Counted from the first letter of the stretch, positions 15,320-23,511 are shown. The stretch is 54,111 nucleotides of DNA from Desulfuromonadaceae bacterium UBA5613 (GCA_002424625.1 DIKR01000071.1:97392-151502); one strand, 5' to 3'. Translations and numbers: made by a program. The notes: generated by a model from the letters alone, not told the origin.

Positions 15320-16618
15320 CTATTCTCCTGATTCGTTGGTAGTGGGGGCGCCTGGTTTGCGTGGTGGGCGCCGGCGATTACGTTGCCGCCGGCGACGGAC
15401 TTCCTGCTCCCCCGGCTTTTTCTCTACGGCGGGTTCCGGGACCGGCTTAATCTGTTGTTGCGGCGGCTGCACCGGTGTTTTTACTTCCGGCGTTACAGGC
15501 GGCGCCGGTCGACTGGGGGGCTGTTGTCGCCCTGATCCCTGCGGCCGGGCTGCAGCTTGGGATGGCTGCTGCTTTGTTTCGGGGGGATTGCCGCCGGGGC
15601 GCTGGCGCTGCTGCCGGCCGTCACGACTCTGCCGTTCCGGGGGGCGCGCCGGTGCTGTTTGACCCGACGAGCGTTCCGGCCGTTCCGGCGGGGCATTTCC
15701 TGCCACGGCCAACTTTTGCGGCATGATCCCTTTTTCGACTTCTTCCGGTGTCATTTCGATCCGCTGTTGCGGGCCGAAGTTGACGGTGACGGTTTGGCGG
15801 AGAATGTGCTGGCTGATGACTTCCCCTTCCCGGCCCTCGACCGTCACTTTGCGCCCGCATTTAGGCAGCGCCTTTTTCATCTCGCAATAGGTCTCATACT
15901 CATAAGCAAGGCAGCAAAGGAGTCGCCCGCACTGCCCGGAAATCTTGTTCGGATTCAAGGCGAGTTCCTGCTCTTTGGCCATCTTCACCGAGACCGGGGC
16001 GAATTCGGTCAGATAGGAGGAACAGCAGAGTTCCCGCCCGCAGATACCGATGCCGCCGATCAGTTTGGCTTCGTCCCGCACCCCGATCTGACGCATTTCG
16101 ATGCGGGTGTGAAAATAGTGCGCGAGATCTTTGACCAGCTCCCGGAAGTCGATCCGCCCGTCGGCGGTGAAGTAGAAGATAATCTTCGAGCCGTCAAAGA
16201 GATATTCGGCGCGCACCAGTTTCATCGCCAACTTCCGTTCGGCGATGCGTTCCCGGCAAAAACGGAGCGAGAATTCTTCCTTGGCGTTGAAGTTTGCAGC
16301 CATTGCCAGGTCGTCAGCACCGGCCAGGCGCTGTACCCCCTTCAACCCCTCCGGAAGATCCTGGTCGGCAACATGGCGCGGGAAAGTGACGACCGTACCG
16401 AGGGCGCGGCCGCGATCAGTTTCGACGACGACCCGGTCCCCCTTGGTGAGAGGGATGCTTCCGGCGGCAAAGTCGTAATGGCGACCGGCGGGACGAAATT
16501 TGATTTTGACCAGGCGGGTCGTCGCCGGCGCCGGCTCTTCCTCCTCGGTAAAGAAGGAGGGTGCGTCGGGTGCCGTCGTGTTTTTCTCGTTATCGGTATT
16601 CTCTTCAATATCTGGCAT
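15320..16618 (-). CDS. ricT: RicT/YaaT-type PSP1 domain protein with long arginine-rich tail
   Basis: 432 residues. The PSP1 core at about 35-300 has the conserved cysteine set of RicT (CGRELCCSSYL, then GQCGRLLCCLAYEYETYCEM and LPKCGRKV), which in Bacillus RicT contributes to iron-sulfur binding and RNA-maturation complexes with RNase Y. The N-terminal 30 residues are acidic. The last 130 residues are low complexity, rich in P, Q, R and G, and end with a strongly basic stretch (VRRRRQRNRRRPPRKPG), much longer than the usual family tail. It lies between holB and metG. The core function is by family; nucleic-acid binding by the tail is inference. Confidence 0.9.
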   Translation of the reverse strand: MPDIEENTDNEKNTTAPDAPSFFTEEEEPAPATTRLVKIKFRPAGRHYDFAAGSIPLTKGDRVVVETDRGRALGTVVTFPRHVADQDLPEGLKGVQRLAGADDLAMAANFNAKEEFSLRFCRERIAERKLAMKLVRAEYLFDGSKIIFYFTADGRIDFRELVKDLAHYFHTRIEMRQIGVRDEAKLIGGIGICGRELCCSSYLTEFAPVSVKMAKEQELALNPNKISGQCGRLLCCLAYEYETYCEMKKALPKCGRKVTVEGREGEVISQHILRQTVTVNFGPQQRIEMTPEEVEKGIMPQKLAVAGNAPPERPERSSGQTAPARPPERQSRDGRQQRQRPGGNPPETKQQPSQAAARPQGSGRQQPPSRPAPPVTPEVKTPVQPPQQQIKPVPEPAVEKKPGEQEVRRRRQRNRRRPPRKPGAPTTNESGE

Positions 16619-16672
16619 GTTGAGTTATTTATCCGGGAATCGAGCCATTCGCAGAAAAGAACGAACTTCTTT

Positions 16673-17656
16673 TCAATGTTGGCTCTGGGTTGCTGTCAAG
16701 CGCATCAACAGAACGTCAAAGACCAATTGGCCGTTGACGTTGCGCTCCAGGTAAAAATAGGCGGCATTGATCGCTTCAATTTTGCGGAGCAGCATTTGCG
16801 GGCTCTCCTGGGCGGCAATGCGCCGGATCTTTTCAATAAGATCACGATTAACCAGATCGTCTTCCGGCCAACCGTGCTGGCAGAGGAGGAGATCCCGATA
16901 AAAAGCACGAAGAATATCGAGGATTTCACTCAAGCGCTCCTTCTCTTCGGCCAGTTCGGCCGCCAGTTCGAAGAGGGGGAGATAACTGCCGTGACTGAGG
17001 GCGGTCACGGCTTTGAGAATGACTTTGCGTCGCTCCAGATAAAGGTCGCGATCCCGCCCCAGGGCTTTATGGAAAGAGCCGTCGGACAGGGTGGCGAGAA
17101 TATGCGCGTGCGCCTCGTTCCCGGCGTCGGCCTCGGTTAACGCCCGCCGGATCGTTGCCGTCGGCAGGCGTGAAAAGGGGAGACGCTGACAGCGGGAGCG
17201 GATGGTCGGCAACACTGCATCCGGCCGCGAGGTCAGGAGGATAAGGAGGGCGTGGCCGGCCGGTTCCTCCAAAGTTTTTAAGAGGGCGTTGCCCGAGGAG
17301 GCATTCATCTTCTCGGCGGCCTCGATGACACAAATTTTGCGCTCTCCCTCGAGGGGCCGGAAAGAAAGTTCCTTTTGCAGCGCCCGGATCTGTTCGATCT
17401 TGATGGTGTTGCCGTCAGCTTCGACGATATGCAGATCCGGATGGTTCTGGTGGTCGACCTTGCGACAGGCCGGACACTCGCCGCAACCGTTTTTTGTGAC
17501 ACAAAAAAGCGAGCGCGCCAGCGCCAAAGCCACCAAGCGTTTGCCGATCCCTTCCGGTCCTTCAAAGAGATAGGCGTGCGCCAGGCGCCCAGAAGTTTGC
17601 GCCCGTTTCAGGATCGCCTTTTGCCGCTCATGACCAAGGATGCCGGCGTAGGTCAT
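16673..17656 (-). CDS. holB: DNA polymerase III delta' subunit
   Basis: 327 residues. It has the AAA+ clamp-loader plan: Walker A-like FEGPEGIGKR at about 31-40, a zinc module (CVTKNGCGECPACRKVDHQN) at about 52-73, Walker B/sensor region KICVIEAAEKMN, and the SRC-type motif TIRSRCQRL at about 150. A C-terminal helical collar domain completes it. It is part of the clamp loader with DnaX and HolA. The start overlaps the tmk stop by ATGA. The HolA partner is encoded in this window at 39525-40517. Confidence 0.95.
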   Translation of the reverse strand: MTYAGILGHERQKAILKRAQTSGRLAHAYLFEGPEGIGKRLVALALARSLFCVTKNGCGECPACRKVDHQNHPDLHIVEADGNTIKIEQIRALQKELSFRPLEGERKICVIEAAEKMNASSGNALLKTLEEPAGHALLILLTSRPDAVLPTIRSRCQRLPFSRLPTATIRRALTEADAGNEAHAHILATLSDGSFHKALGRDRDLYLERRKVILKAVTALSHGSYLPLFELAAELAEEKERLSEILDILRAFYRDLLLCQHGWPEDDLVNRDLIEKIRRIAAQESPQMLLRKIEAINAAYFYLERNVNGQLVFDVLLMRLTATQSQH

Positions 17657-18288
17657 GACGCGCCGAGAAAGGCGTCAACGCTGCGTGTCACCCGTGCGGT
17701 AACCTGCTCAGGGGTTCCTGTCGCATCGATGATGGTAAATCGTTTTTCCTGACTTGCCCCCTGGAGATAACCGTCCCGCACGCGTTGATGGAAAGCCAGG
17801 GATTCAGCTTCAAAGCGTCCCTCGTTCTCCATGGCAACGGCATTGCGGGCCAGGGCACGACCTAAACCAATGGCGACCGGGAGATCAAAGAGCAAGGTCA
17901 GATCGGGGAGCACTCCTGCGCTCGCCACCTGGTTCAATTGTTGGATCAGGGCCAGATCAAGCCCGCGACCAAATCCTTGATAGGCAATAGTGGCGTCAAT
18001 AAAGCGATCACAGAGGACGATAGCGCCCTGGGCCAGAGCCGGGCGGATGACTTCTTCGACATGCTGGGCGCGGGCGGCGGCATATAGCAAGAGTTCGGCC
18101 GTGGCGCCGAGTTTCTGATTGGATGGGTCAAGAAGGATGCGACGGATGGCATCAGCAATTGGGCAGCCGCCCGGTTCGCGTGTAACGACAACTTCACGTC
18201 CCTGGTCGCGAAGATGGGCGGCCAGGTGGAGAATCTGCGTCGACTTGCCGCTGCCTTCAATCCCTTCGCATGTGATCAGTTTTGCCAT
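17653..18288 (-). CDS. tmk: Thymidylate kinase
   Basis: 211 residues from ATG 18288 (MAKLITCEGIEGSGKST). A longer in-frame ATG at 18357 would place codons over the predicted -10/-35 boxes at 18317-18345, so 18288 is preferred. It has the P-loop GIEGSGKST, the DR-motif in LCDRFIDATIAYQGFGRGLD and the LID region after EAESLAFHQRVRDGY. It phosphorylates dTMP to dTDP. It is the first gene of the five-gene minus-strand operon, in ATGA overlap with holB. Confidence 0.97.
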   Translation of the reverse strand: MAKLITCEGIEGSGKSTQILHLAAHLRDQGREVVVTREPGGCPIADAIRRILLDPSNQKLGATAELLLYAAARAQHVEEVIRPALAQGAIVLCDRFIDATIAYQGFGRGLDLALIQQLNQVASAGVLPDLTLLFDLPVAIGLGRALARNAVAMENEGRFEAESLAFHQRVRDGYLQGASQEKRFTIIDATGTPEQVTARVTRSVDAFLGAS

Positions 18289-18316
18289 TGTTCGCCCATA
18301 TCCCTTAAATCGGCTT

Positions 18317-18345
18317 ATTATAGGGAGCAAGTGCACTTGAATCAA
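18317..18345 (-). promoter_or_regulatory. Sigma-70 promoter of the tmk-holB-ricT-metG-tatD operon
   Basis: On the minus strand, TTGATT (18345-18340) is followed after exactly 17 bases by a perfect TATAAT (18322-18317). Predicted start of transcription is about 18310, giving a leader of roughly 20 bases before the tmk ATG at 18288. Confidence 0.8.
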
Positions 18346-18370
18346 GGAAAAGATCAAGAAGCAAGAAGGT

Positions 18371-18429
18371 TTGGGGACTTGACAGTGTGGTTAATATAAT
18401 ATTTTTTGTCACAAAACTGATGTTTTGTG
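18371..18429 (+). promoter_or_regulatory. Upstream regulatory region of the OmpA-like lipoprotein gene
   Basis: A perfect TATAAT (18395-18400) lies in an AT-rich stretch. The best-spaced -35 is TTGGGG (18371-18376, 18-base spacer); a perfect TTGACA at 18379-18384 is only 10 bases from it and cannot pair with it normally. Just downstream an inverted repeat CACAAAAC-TGAT-GTTTTGTG (18410-18429) could be an operator or leader hairpin. The promoter assignment is tentative. Confidence 0.45.
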
Positions 18430-18511
18430 TTAAAAAAGGAACAACCAAAATGTTTCCCGAGGGTCGTACTTTTCGGGAGTTGTTTGCTAACCGTGAAGAA
18501 GGAGCTAAAAA

Positions 18512-19162
18512 ATGATAAGGATGATGACGATCGCGATTTGTAGTCTAGTGCTGTTGACCGCTTGTGCCGAGCCTCTGACCAAGACCCAGAAGGGGGCGTT
18601 ATACGGAACTGCGGGGGGGGCAGCTGCCGGGGCGTTGATTGGCCAGGCTGCCGGCCGGGACACCAAGGGGACTCTGCTCGGGGCGGGGATCGGAGCGGCG
18701 GTCGGCGGCGGATCCGGAGCGGGAATCGGTTATTACATGGATAAGCAGGAAGCTAAAATGCGTGAAGCGCTGCAGTCCGTCGAAGGGGTCAGTGTTGTCC
18801 GTGACGGGAACAATCTTAATATTTCGTTCCGCTCTGATAATCAGTTTAAGGTCGGTTCGTCAATACTGGAAGGTGCGGCGCAAAACGATTTGAATCGTTT
18901 TGCTGATGTGGTCAGGGAATTTGATAAAACCAATGTCACGGTAATCGGTCACACTGATAGCGTTGGCTCGGAGAGTGCGAATCAGACGCTCTCTGAACAG
19001 CGGGCGGCGGCGGTTCGGAGTCTGATGGTAGCGCGTGGGGTTGCGGCAGGCCGAGTGACTACACTTGGTCTCGGAGAAGGAAGACCGATAGCCGACAACA
19101 ATACGGAGTATGGTCGTCAGTTGAACCGGCGGATTGAGATCGTGGTCGTCCCCAAAGGGTAG
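18512..19162 (+). CDS. OmpA-family lipoprotein with glycine-zipper segment (YiaD-like)
   Basis: 216 residues, AAGGAG about 9 bases before the ATG. The signal MIRMMTIAICSLVLLTAC has lipobox LLTAC. Residues about 27-75 form a glycine zipper (YGTAGGAAAGALIGQAAGRD, then GAGIGAAVGGGSGAGIGYYM), probably inserting into a membrane. A full OmpA C-terminal peptidoglycan-binding domain follows at about 100-215 (VIGHTDSVGSESANQTLSEQ and LNRRIEIVV). This is the YiaD/YfiB-like layout. It should be an outer-membrane lipoprotein contacting peptidoglycan. It stands alone between the tmk promoter region and a terminator. The function beyond envelope stability is unknown. Confidence 0.9.
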   Translation: MIRMMTIAICSLVLLTACAEPLTKTQKGALYGTAGGAAAGALIGQAAGRDTKGTLLGAGIGAAVGGGSGAGIGYYMDKQEAKMREALQSVEGVSVVRDGNNLNISFRSDNQFKVGSSILEGAAQNDLNRFADVVREFDKTNVTVIGHTDSVGSESANQTLSEQRAAAVRSLMVARGVAAGRVTTLGLGEGRPIADNNTEYGRQLNRRIEIVVVPKG

Positions 19163-19190
19163 ATGTGCTTTTCGGAACGGCTCCTAAAAG

Positions 19191-19224
19191 AAAAAGGTTA
19201 CAGGCGCGCGCCTGTAACCTTTTT
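19191..19224. terminator. Bidirectional terminator between the OmpA-like gene and tRNA-Thr
   Basis: A perfect 34-base palindrome: 16-base arms beginning AAAAAGGTTACAGGCG, centre CG. GC-rich core with A and T runs on both sides, so it suits both the plus-strand lipoprotein gene and the minus-strand tRNA that ends 6 bases away. Confidence 0.9.
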
Positions 19225-19230
19225 ACTTTT

Positions 19231-19305
19231 TGGAGCCGTTGGTCGGAATTGAACCGACGACCTGCTCATTACGAGTGAGCTGCTCTACCCCTGAGCCACA
19301 ACGGC
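19231..19305 (-). tRNA. tRNA-Thr, anticodon CGT
   Basis: Minus-strand cloverleaf: acceptor GCCGTTG pairs with CAACGGC, discriminator T and encoded CCA; D stem GCTC/GAGC with loop AGGGGTA; anticodon stem GCTCA/TGAGC with loop CTCGTAA giving anticodon CGT (plus-strand ACG at 19271-19273); variable AGGTC; T arm GTCGG-TTCAATT-CCGAC. It reads the ACG codon. Confidence 0.96.
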
Positions 19306-19376
19306 GAACTGGATTTCAACAATATCAGGGAGGATTCCTCCCCCTGTTGCCGGGGAAGGCTGGCAACGGGTCAATA

Positions 19377-19405
19377 TATTTACAGCAAAGACAAAATCGT
19401 GTCAA
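19377..19405 (-). promoter_or_regulatory. Predicted promoter of tRNA-Thr
   Basis: On the minus strand a perfect TTGACA (19405-19400), a 17-base spacer and TAAATA (19382-19377). Predicted transcription start is about 65 bases before the mature tRNA 5' end. The -10 is weak (three of six), the -35 perfect. Confidence 0.5.
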
Positions 19406-19413
19406 TCATCCTC

Positions 19414-19442
19414 TTGACAGAACGATTGATTTTCCCAATTAG
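19414..19442 (+). promoter_or_regulatory. Predicted promoter of the rnc-rSAM-era-der operon
   Basis: Perfect TTGACA (19414-19419), 17-base spacer, AATTAG (19437-19442). It starts 8 bases from the back-to-back TTGACA of the tRNA promoter on the other strand. The -10 matches only three of six positions, so the assignment is moderate. Confidence 0.45.
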
Positions 19443-19501
19443 GTGTTTACTCTCCTCTGCCTTTCTGTTAAATGCATAAAGGTTTAAAAGGATGAGATGG
19501 T

Positions 19502-20194
19502 ATGGTAGCCGAAAATCGTGAAAAGTTGCAGACATTGATCGGATATCATTTTTCCGATACAGCACGGCTTGATGAAGCTCTGACGCATCGCTCCTATGCC
19601 AACGAACAGCGGACAAGATGTGCCGATAATGAGCGTCTGGAATTCCTTGGGGATGCAATCCTCGGACTGGTCATTGCCGAAACCCTCTTTATCGGCGATC
19701 TGCATCGCCCGGAAGGTGAGTTAAGTCGCCTGCGTTCTGAACTGGTCAATGCCGGCACCCTGGCGCAGCTAGCGCGGCAGATCGATCTTGGCGCGGCGCT
19801 GAAGTTGGGGCGAGGAGAAGTCAAAGCCGGAGGAAGCGATAAAGAAAATATCCTGGCCGACGCCTTTGAAGCGCTGCTGGGTGCGATCTATCTGGAAGGA
19901 GGCATCGCTGCCGTTCGTCCGGTAATTTCGCACCTTTTTGCTCAGGTGATGATTGAGAAGACGCTGCAGCAAGGCAACAGCGATTTTAAATCACAGTTGC
20001 AGGAATATCTGCAGTCGTTACAACAAACGCCGCCGGAATATGTTTTAATTGAAACTGAGGGCCCGGAACATGACCGGACCTTCGTTGTCGAAGCTCGTAC
20101 TCCCGGCCAGGTGCTGGGTGTTGGTCAAGGGCGGAGCAAGAAGGAAGCGGAACAGGCCGCGGCAGGGGCCGCTCTCAAAACGCTGCTAAGATGA
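19502..20194 (+). CDS. rnc: Ribonuclease III
   Basis: 230 residues, AAGGA 9 bases before the ATG. The signature NERLEFLGDAILGLVIAE (about 42-59) carries the catalytic Glu and Asp, and the second acidic pair lies in DKENILADAFEALLGAIYLE (about 115-134). A double-stranded-RNA-binding domain fills about 160-230 (DFKSQLQEYLQSLQQ, then GQGRSKKEAEQAAAGAAL). It cleaves rRNA precursors and other duplex RNA. It is first in the operon, followed with ATGA overlap by a radical SAM gene and then era; rnc-era linkage is widespread. Confidence 0.97.
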   Translation: MVAENREKLQTLIGYHFSDTARLDEALTHRSYANEQRTRCADNERLEFLGDAILGLVIAETLFIGDLHRPEGELSRLRSELVNAGTLAQLARQIDLGAALKLGRGEVKAGGSDKENILADAFEALLGAIYLEGGIAAVRPVISHLFAQVMIEKTLQQGNSDFKSQLQEYLQSLQQTPPEYVLIETEGPEHDRTFVVEARTPGQVLGVGQGRSKKEAEQAAAGAALKTLLR

Positions 20195-21204
20195 GCCGGA
20201 GATCAATTTATCCGATCTTTCTTCCCCATGCCGGTTGTCCGCACCGTTGTATATTTTGTGCCCAAGTTTTGACCAGCGCCTGTATCTGTCTGCCTGATCC
20301 CGCCGTGACCTTCGAGACCCTGCTGGTCTCATTGCCGCAAAGCGGCGATGGTGAGTTGGCATTTTACGGCGGGAGCTTTACTCTTCTAGCGGAAATTGAA
20401 CAGCAACGCTGGCTGGAACTCGGTGCCCGGTTGCTGGCCGCGGGGCGGATCGCGGCCCTGCGAATTTCAACCCGGCCGGACGCCGTCACACCGGCGATTG
20501 CCAGGCGACTCGCCGCGGCCGGGGTGGCGACGGTAGAATTGGGCTGTCAATCTTTTGATCCTGAAGTGCTGCGTCGGGCGGGGCGCGGTCATAGCGGCGC
20601 TGCTGCCGCGCAGGCTCTCCTTCTTCTGCGGGCGGAAGGAATCGCGGTCGGTCTCCATCTGATGCCGGGGCTTCCCGGTGCGGATGTCGGGGAGGCGTTG
20701 CATTCGCTCGAGATGGCCCTGGCGTTGCAACCCGATTTTTTGCGAATCCATCCGACCGTTGTCCTGCGCGGGACAGGCCTCGAAAAACTTTATGATTCCG
20801 GAGAGTACCAGCCTCTTTCGTTGCCTGCAGCAGTGCAGTTGGGTGCAACGATGCTCCGACGCGCGCGCGCTGCCAATATTCCGGTCATCCGCTTTGGTCT
20901 GATGGCGAATGAGAACCTTGACAGCGGCGCTGCGGTTGTTGCCGGCCCTTATCATCCCGCTTTTGGCCAGTTGATTCGTTCGCGCCTCTGGTTTGAGCGG
21001 ATCGCACTCCTGGCTGAGCGCGGCTGCTGTTTCTTTCGCCTCCATCCGGCTGATCTCGCGGATGTCTTTGGCCAGCACCGCAGTAATTTTAAAGAATTAA
21101 ATAATCGTTACGGCCCGTTAACCTATGAATGCTCGGAGACTCTTTCCCGCGAGACGATCGAGAGTGCCGGCGTATTCTATTCACTCTTTTCAGAAAAAGA
21201 TTAA
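20191..21204 (+). CDS. Radical SAM protein of the Elp3/YhcC-like group
   Basis: 337 residues. The [4Fe-4S] motif CPHRCIFC (CxxxCxxC) is at residues 16-23, followed by the SAM-binding LAFYGGSFTLL at about 55-66. Further conserved blocks are STRPDAVTP and VELGCQSFDPEVL (about 115), LMPGLPGADV, and RIHPTVVLRGTGLEKLYDSG. This is the core seen in Elp3/YhcC-like radical SAM proteins and in homologues found beside rnc in several phyla. There is no acetyltransferase domain, so it is not a full Elp3. It is in ATGA overlap with rnc and 12 bases before era, suggesting an RNA-linked role, but the substrate is unknown. Confidence 0.88.
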   Translation: MSRRSIYPIFLPHAGCPHRCIFCAQVLTSACICLPDPAVTFETLLVSLPQSGDGELAFYGGSFTLLAEIEQQRWLELGARLLAAGRIAALRISTRPDAVTPAIARRLAAAGVATVELGCQSFDPEVLRRAGRGHSGAAAAQALLLLRAEGIAVGLHLMPGLPGADVGEALHSLEMALALQPDFLRIHPTVVLRGTGLEKLYDSGEYQPLSLPAAVQLGATMLRRARAANIPVIRFGLMANENLDSGAAVVAGPYHPAFGQLIRSRLWFERIALLAERGCCFFRLHPADLADVFGQHRSNFKELNNRYGPLTYECSETLSRETIESAGVFYSLFSEKD

Positions 21205-21216
21205 GGACAGCATTTT

Positions 21217-22131
21217 ATGCAGGCAGAAACAACCGAAAAATTTCATTCCGGCGTGGTGGCGATCATCGGCCGGCCGAACGTCGGCAAGTCGACCTTGCTC
21301 AATCGTATCCTCGGACAAAAGATTGCGATTACTTCGCCCAAACCGCAGACGACGCGGAATCGCATCCTCGGGGTGGCTCATTTTGATCATGGGCAGATCC
21401 TTTTTCTTGATACCCCGGGGATCCATCAAGCCAAGGATCGCTTGAACCAGTTTATGGTCGAACAGGCGATGAGCTCTTGCGGCGAAGTCGATATGGTTCT
21501 GTACCTGATCGATGCCACCGATCATGCGCCGCACAATGCCACCGAAGAGAAGATCTTTACGCATCTGCGCAACTGTGGCCGTCCTGTCTATCTGGTGATC
21601 AACAAGATCGATGCCCTCAGTCGTGAACGCCTTTTGCCGATCATGCAATCTTATGCGACGAAGTATCCTTTTGCCTCCCTTGTCCCGATCTCGGCGGCAA
21701 CGGGGGACGGCGTCGATCTTTTGGTAAAGATGCTGCGGGATGCTTTGCCGGAAGGGCCGCAATATTATTCCGAAGATACCGTCACCGACCTGCCGGAACG
21801 CTTTATCGTTGCTGAGATGGTGCGTGAACAGCTGCTGCGGCAGATGCGCGATGAAATTCCTTTTATGGTGGCGGTGGTCGTGGAGGAGTTTAGCGAAGAG
21901 CCTGAGCGCAATCTGGTGGTGATCAAGGCGGCGATTAACGTTGCCCGTGACAGCCACAAGGGGATCGTCATCGGCAAACAGGGGGCGATGATCCGCGCTC
22001 TTGGCCAGTCGGCGCGGCGTGATATTGAAAAATTCCTTGGTTGTCGCGTTTATCTCGAACTTTTCGTCAAGGTACAAAAAGATTGGACCGCTTCGGAGCG
22101 GATGTTGCGCGAATTCGGTTACCACAGTTAA
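21217..22131 (+). CDS. era: GTPase Era
   Basis: 304 residues. The G domain (about 8-175) has G1 GRPNVGKST, the switch region TSPKPQTTRNRILG, G3 DTPGIHQA, and NKID as G4. The C-terminal KH domain (about 205-300) includes the VIGKQGAMIRALGQSARRDI loop that binds the 3' end of 16S rRNA. It is an essential 30S assembly factor on the cytoplasmic side of the membrane. Downstream of rnc and the rSAM gene, 27 bases before der. Confidence 0.98.
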   Translation: MQAETTEKFHSGVVAIIGRPNVGKSTLLNRILGQKIAITSPKPQTTRNRILGVAHFDHGQILFLDTPGIHQAKDRLNQFMVEQAMSSCGEVDMVLYLIDATDHAPHNATEEKIFTHLRNCGRPVYLVINKIDALSRERLLPIMQSYATKYPFASLVPISAATGDGVDLLVKMLRDALPEGPQYYSEDTVTDLPERFIVAEMVREQLLRQMRDEIPFMVAVVVEEFSEEPERNLVVIKAAINVARDSHKGIVIGKQGAMIRALGQSARRDIEKFLGCRVYLELFVKVQKDWTASERMLREFGYHS

Positions 22132-22158
22132 TACATTTAGCAAAAGACAGGTTTGATC

Positions 22159-23469
22159 ATGCTCCCCATTGTCGCTATCGTCGGTCGCCCGAATGTCGGA
22201 AAATCGACTCTTTTCAATAAAATTCTTGGACAGCGCAAAGCGATTGTCGATGATTTTCCCGGTGTAACCCGTGACCGTAATTATGCGGTGGTCACCCGTT
22301 ACGGCGCGCCCTTTACCATGATCGATACCGGCGGTTTTGAGCCGGTCAGTGAAGAGCGTCTCCTCGTGCAGATGCGTGAGCAATCGCAGTTGGCGGTCGA
22401 GGAAGCGGATCTGATCATCTTCCTCCTTGATGGCCGGCAGGGTTTGACTCCTGCGGACCGTGAAGTTGCGGGAATTTTGCGGCGCTCGAACAAGAAGATC
22501 CTTTTTGCCGTCAACAAGATCGACGGCAGTCGGCAGGAAGAGCAGATGGTGGACTTCTTTGCCCTGGCGGCCGAAGAGCTTTATCCGGTCTCGGCGGAGC
22601 ACGGCCATGGCGTGGGGGAACTCATTGATGTGGTCTTGAGCAAGCTGCCCCACTCGAGGCCGGCGGAAGATATCGAAGATATGACCTGTCTGGCGGTAAT
22701 CGGCCGCCCGAATGTCGGCAAATCTTCATTGATCAACAAGTTGCTGGGAGAGGAGCGGATGGTGGCGAATCCGCTGGCCGGGACGACTCGCGACAGCATC
22801 GATACGCCCTTTACCTATAACAAAAAGCGCTATCTGCTGGTCGACACAGCGGGAATTCGTCGCAAGGGGAAGGTCTCGGCGCATCTGGAAAAATTCAGTA
22901 TCGTTCAGGCCCTCAAGGCGATGGATCGGGCCAGTCTGGTTCTTTTAGTGATCGATGCGCAGGAAGGGGTGACTGATCAGGATGTCACCGTCGCCGGTTA
23001 TGCCTACGAGCGCGGCAAAGCGATACTTCTTGTCGTCAACAAGTGGGATTTAGTCGAAAAAGATAATGCGAGTATGGGCAAGTTTGTCGAGAAGCTCCGT
23101 CTCGCCTTCAAATTTCTGCCACAAGTGCCGATCGTCTTTGTTTCGGCGGTAACCGGTCAGCGGGTGACGAAGATCATGAAGGAGGTGGAGATCGTCGCCG
23201 AGCAGTACAGTCGCCGCGCGTCGACTCCAGAGCTCAATCGAATGCTCGAAGATGCTATTCGTCTGCATCAGCCGCCGATCGTGCGGGGACGGCGTATGAA
23301 GCTCTTTTATATGACTCAGACCGGAACCTGTCCGCCGCATTTTGTGATCTTCGCCAACTCGGCCGAAGAAGTGCATTTTTCCTACGAGCGCTATCTTTTG
23401 AACCAAATCCGTGAAACCTTTGATTTTGGCGGTGTGCCATTGCGACTGAGTTTCCGCGCCCGGCAGTAG
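22159..23469 (+). CDS. der: GTPase Der (EngA)
   Basis: 436 residues from ATG 22159 (MLPIVAIVGRPNVGKST); a TTG at 22153 is in frame but the ATG is better placed behind CAGG. Two tandem G domains are present: G1 motifs GRPNVGKST at about 8 and again at about 178, G3 DTGGFEPV and DTAGIRRKG, NKID and NKWD. The C-terminal KH-like domain (about 350-436) has GRRMKLFYMTQTGTCPPHFV. It acts in 50S subunit assembly. It ends the rnc operon. Confidence 0.98.
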   Translation: MLPIVAIVGRPNVGKSTLFNKILGQRKAIVDDFPGVTRDRNYAVVTRYGAPFTMIDTGGFEPVSEERLLVQMREQSQLAVEEADLIIFLLDGRQGLTPADREVAGILRRSNKKILFAVNKIDGSRQEEQMVDFFALAAEELYPVSAEHGHGVGELIDVVLSKLPHSRPAEDIEDMTCLAVIGRPNVGKSSLINKLLGEERMVANPLAGTTRDSIDTPFTYNKKRYLLVDTAGIRRKGKVSAHLEKFSIVQALKAMDRASLVLLVIDAQEGVTDQDVTVAGYAYERGKAILLVVNKWDLVEKDNASMGKFVEKLRLAFKFLPQVPIVFVSAVTGQRVTKIMKEVEIVAEQYSRRASTPELNRMLEDAIRLHQPPIVRGRRMKLFYMTQTGTCPPHFVIFANSAEEVHFSYERYLLNQIRETFDFGGVPLRLSFRARQ

Positions 23470-23482
23470 CCCGGGAAAATGC

Positions 23483-23511
23483 TTTACTTAGCCTCCGGCG
23501 TAGGCTATATT
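23483..23511 (+). promoter_or_regulatory. Candidate promoter of the chemosensory operon, overlapping a weak hairpin
   Basis: TTTACT (23483-23488), 17-base spacer, TATATT (23506-23511), about 80 bases before the first chemosensory gene. The spacer also holds a 6-bp stem TAGCCT/AGGCTA (23489-23507) followed by a T-rich stretch, which could instead terminate der. Both readings are possible. Confidence 0.35.

Noticed and set aside
13647..15662. Long plus-strand open frame (671 codons) opposite metG
   Set aside because: It is antisense to metG, whose motifs and length are certain; its protein is low-complexity and shows no domain. High-GC third positions open opposite frames.
15557..17140. Plus-strand open frame of 527 codons opposite ricT and holB
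   Set aside because: Crosses two well-supported minus-strand genes and their junction; no domain seen.
18379..18400. TTGACA and TATAAT both perfect in the OmpA-like gene upstream region
   Set aside because: Spacing is 10 bases, which cannot form a sigma-70 promoter; only TATAAT with a farther -35 is kept as a candidate.
21190..22653. Minus-strand open frame of 487 codons opposite era and der
   Set aside because: Runs over two GTPase genes with every G motif intact on the other strand.
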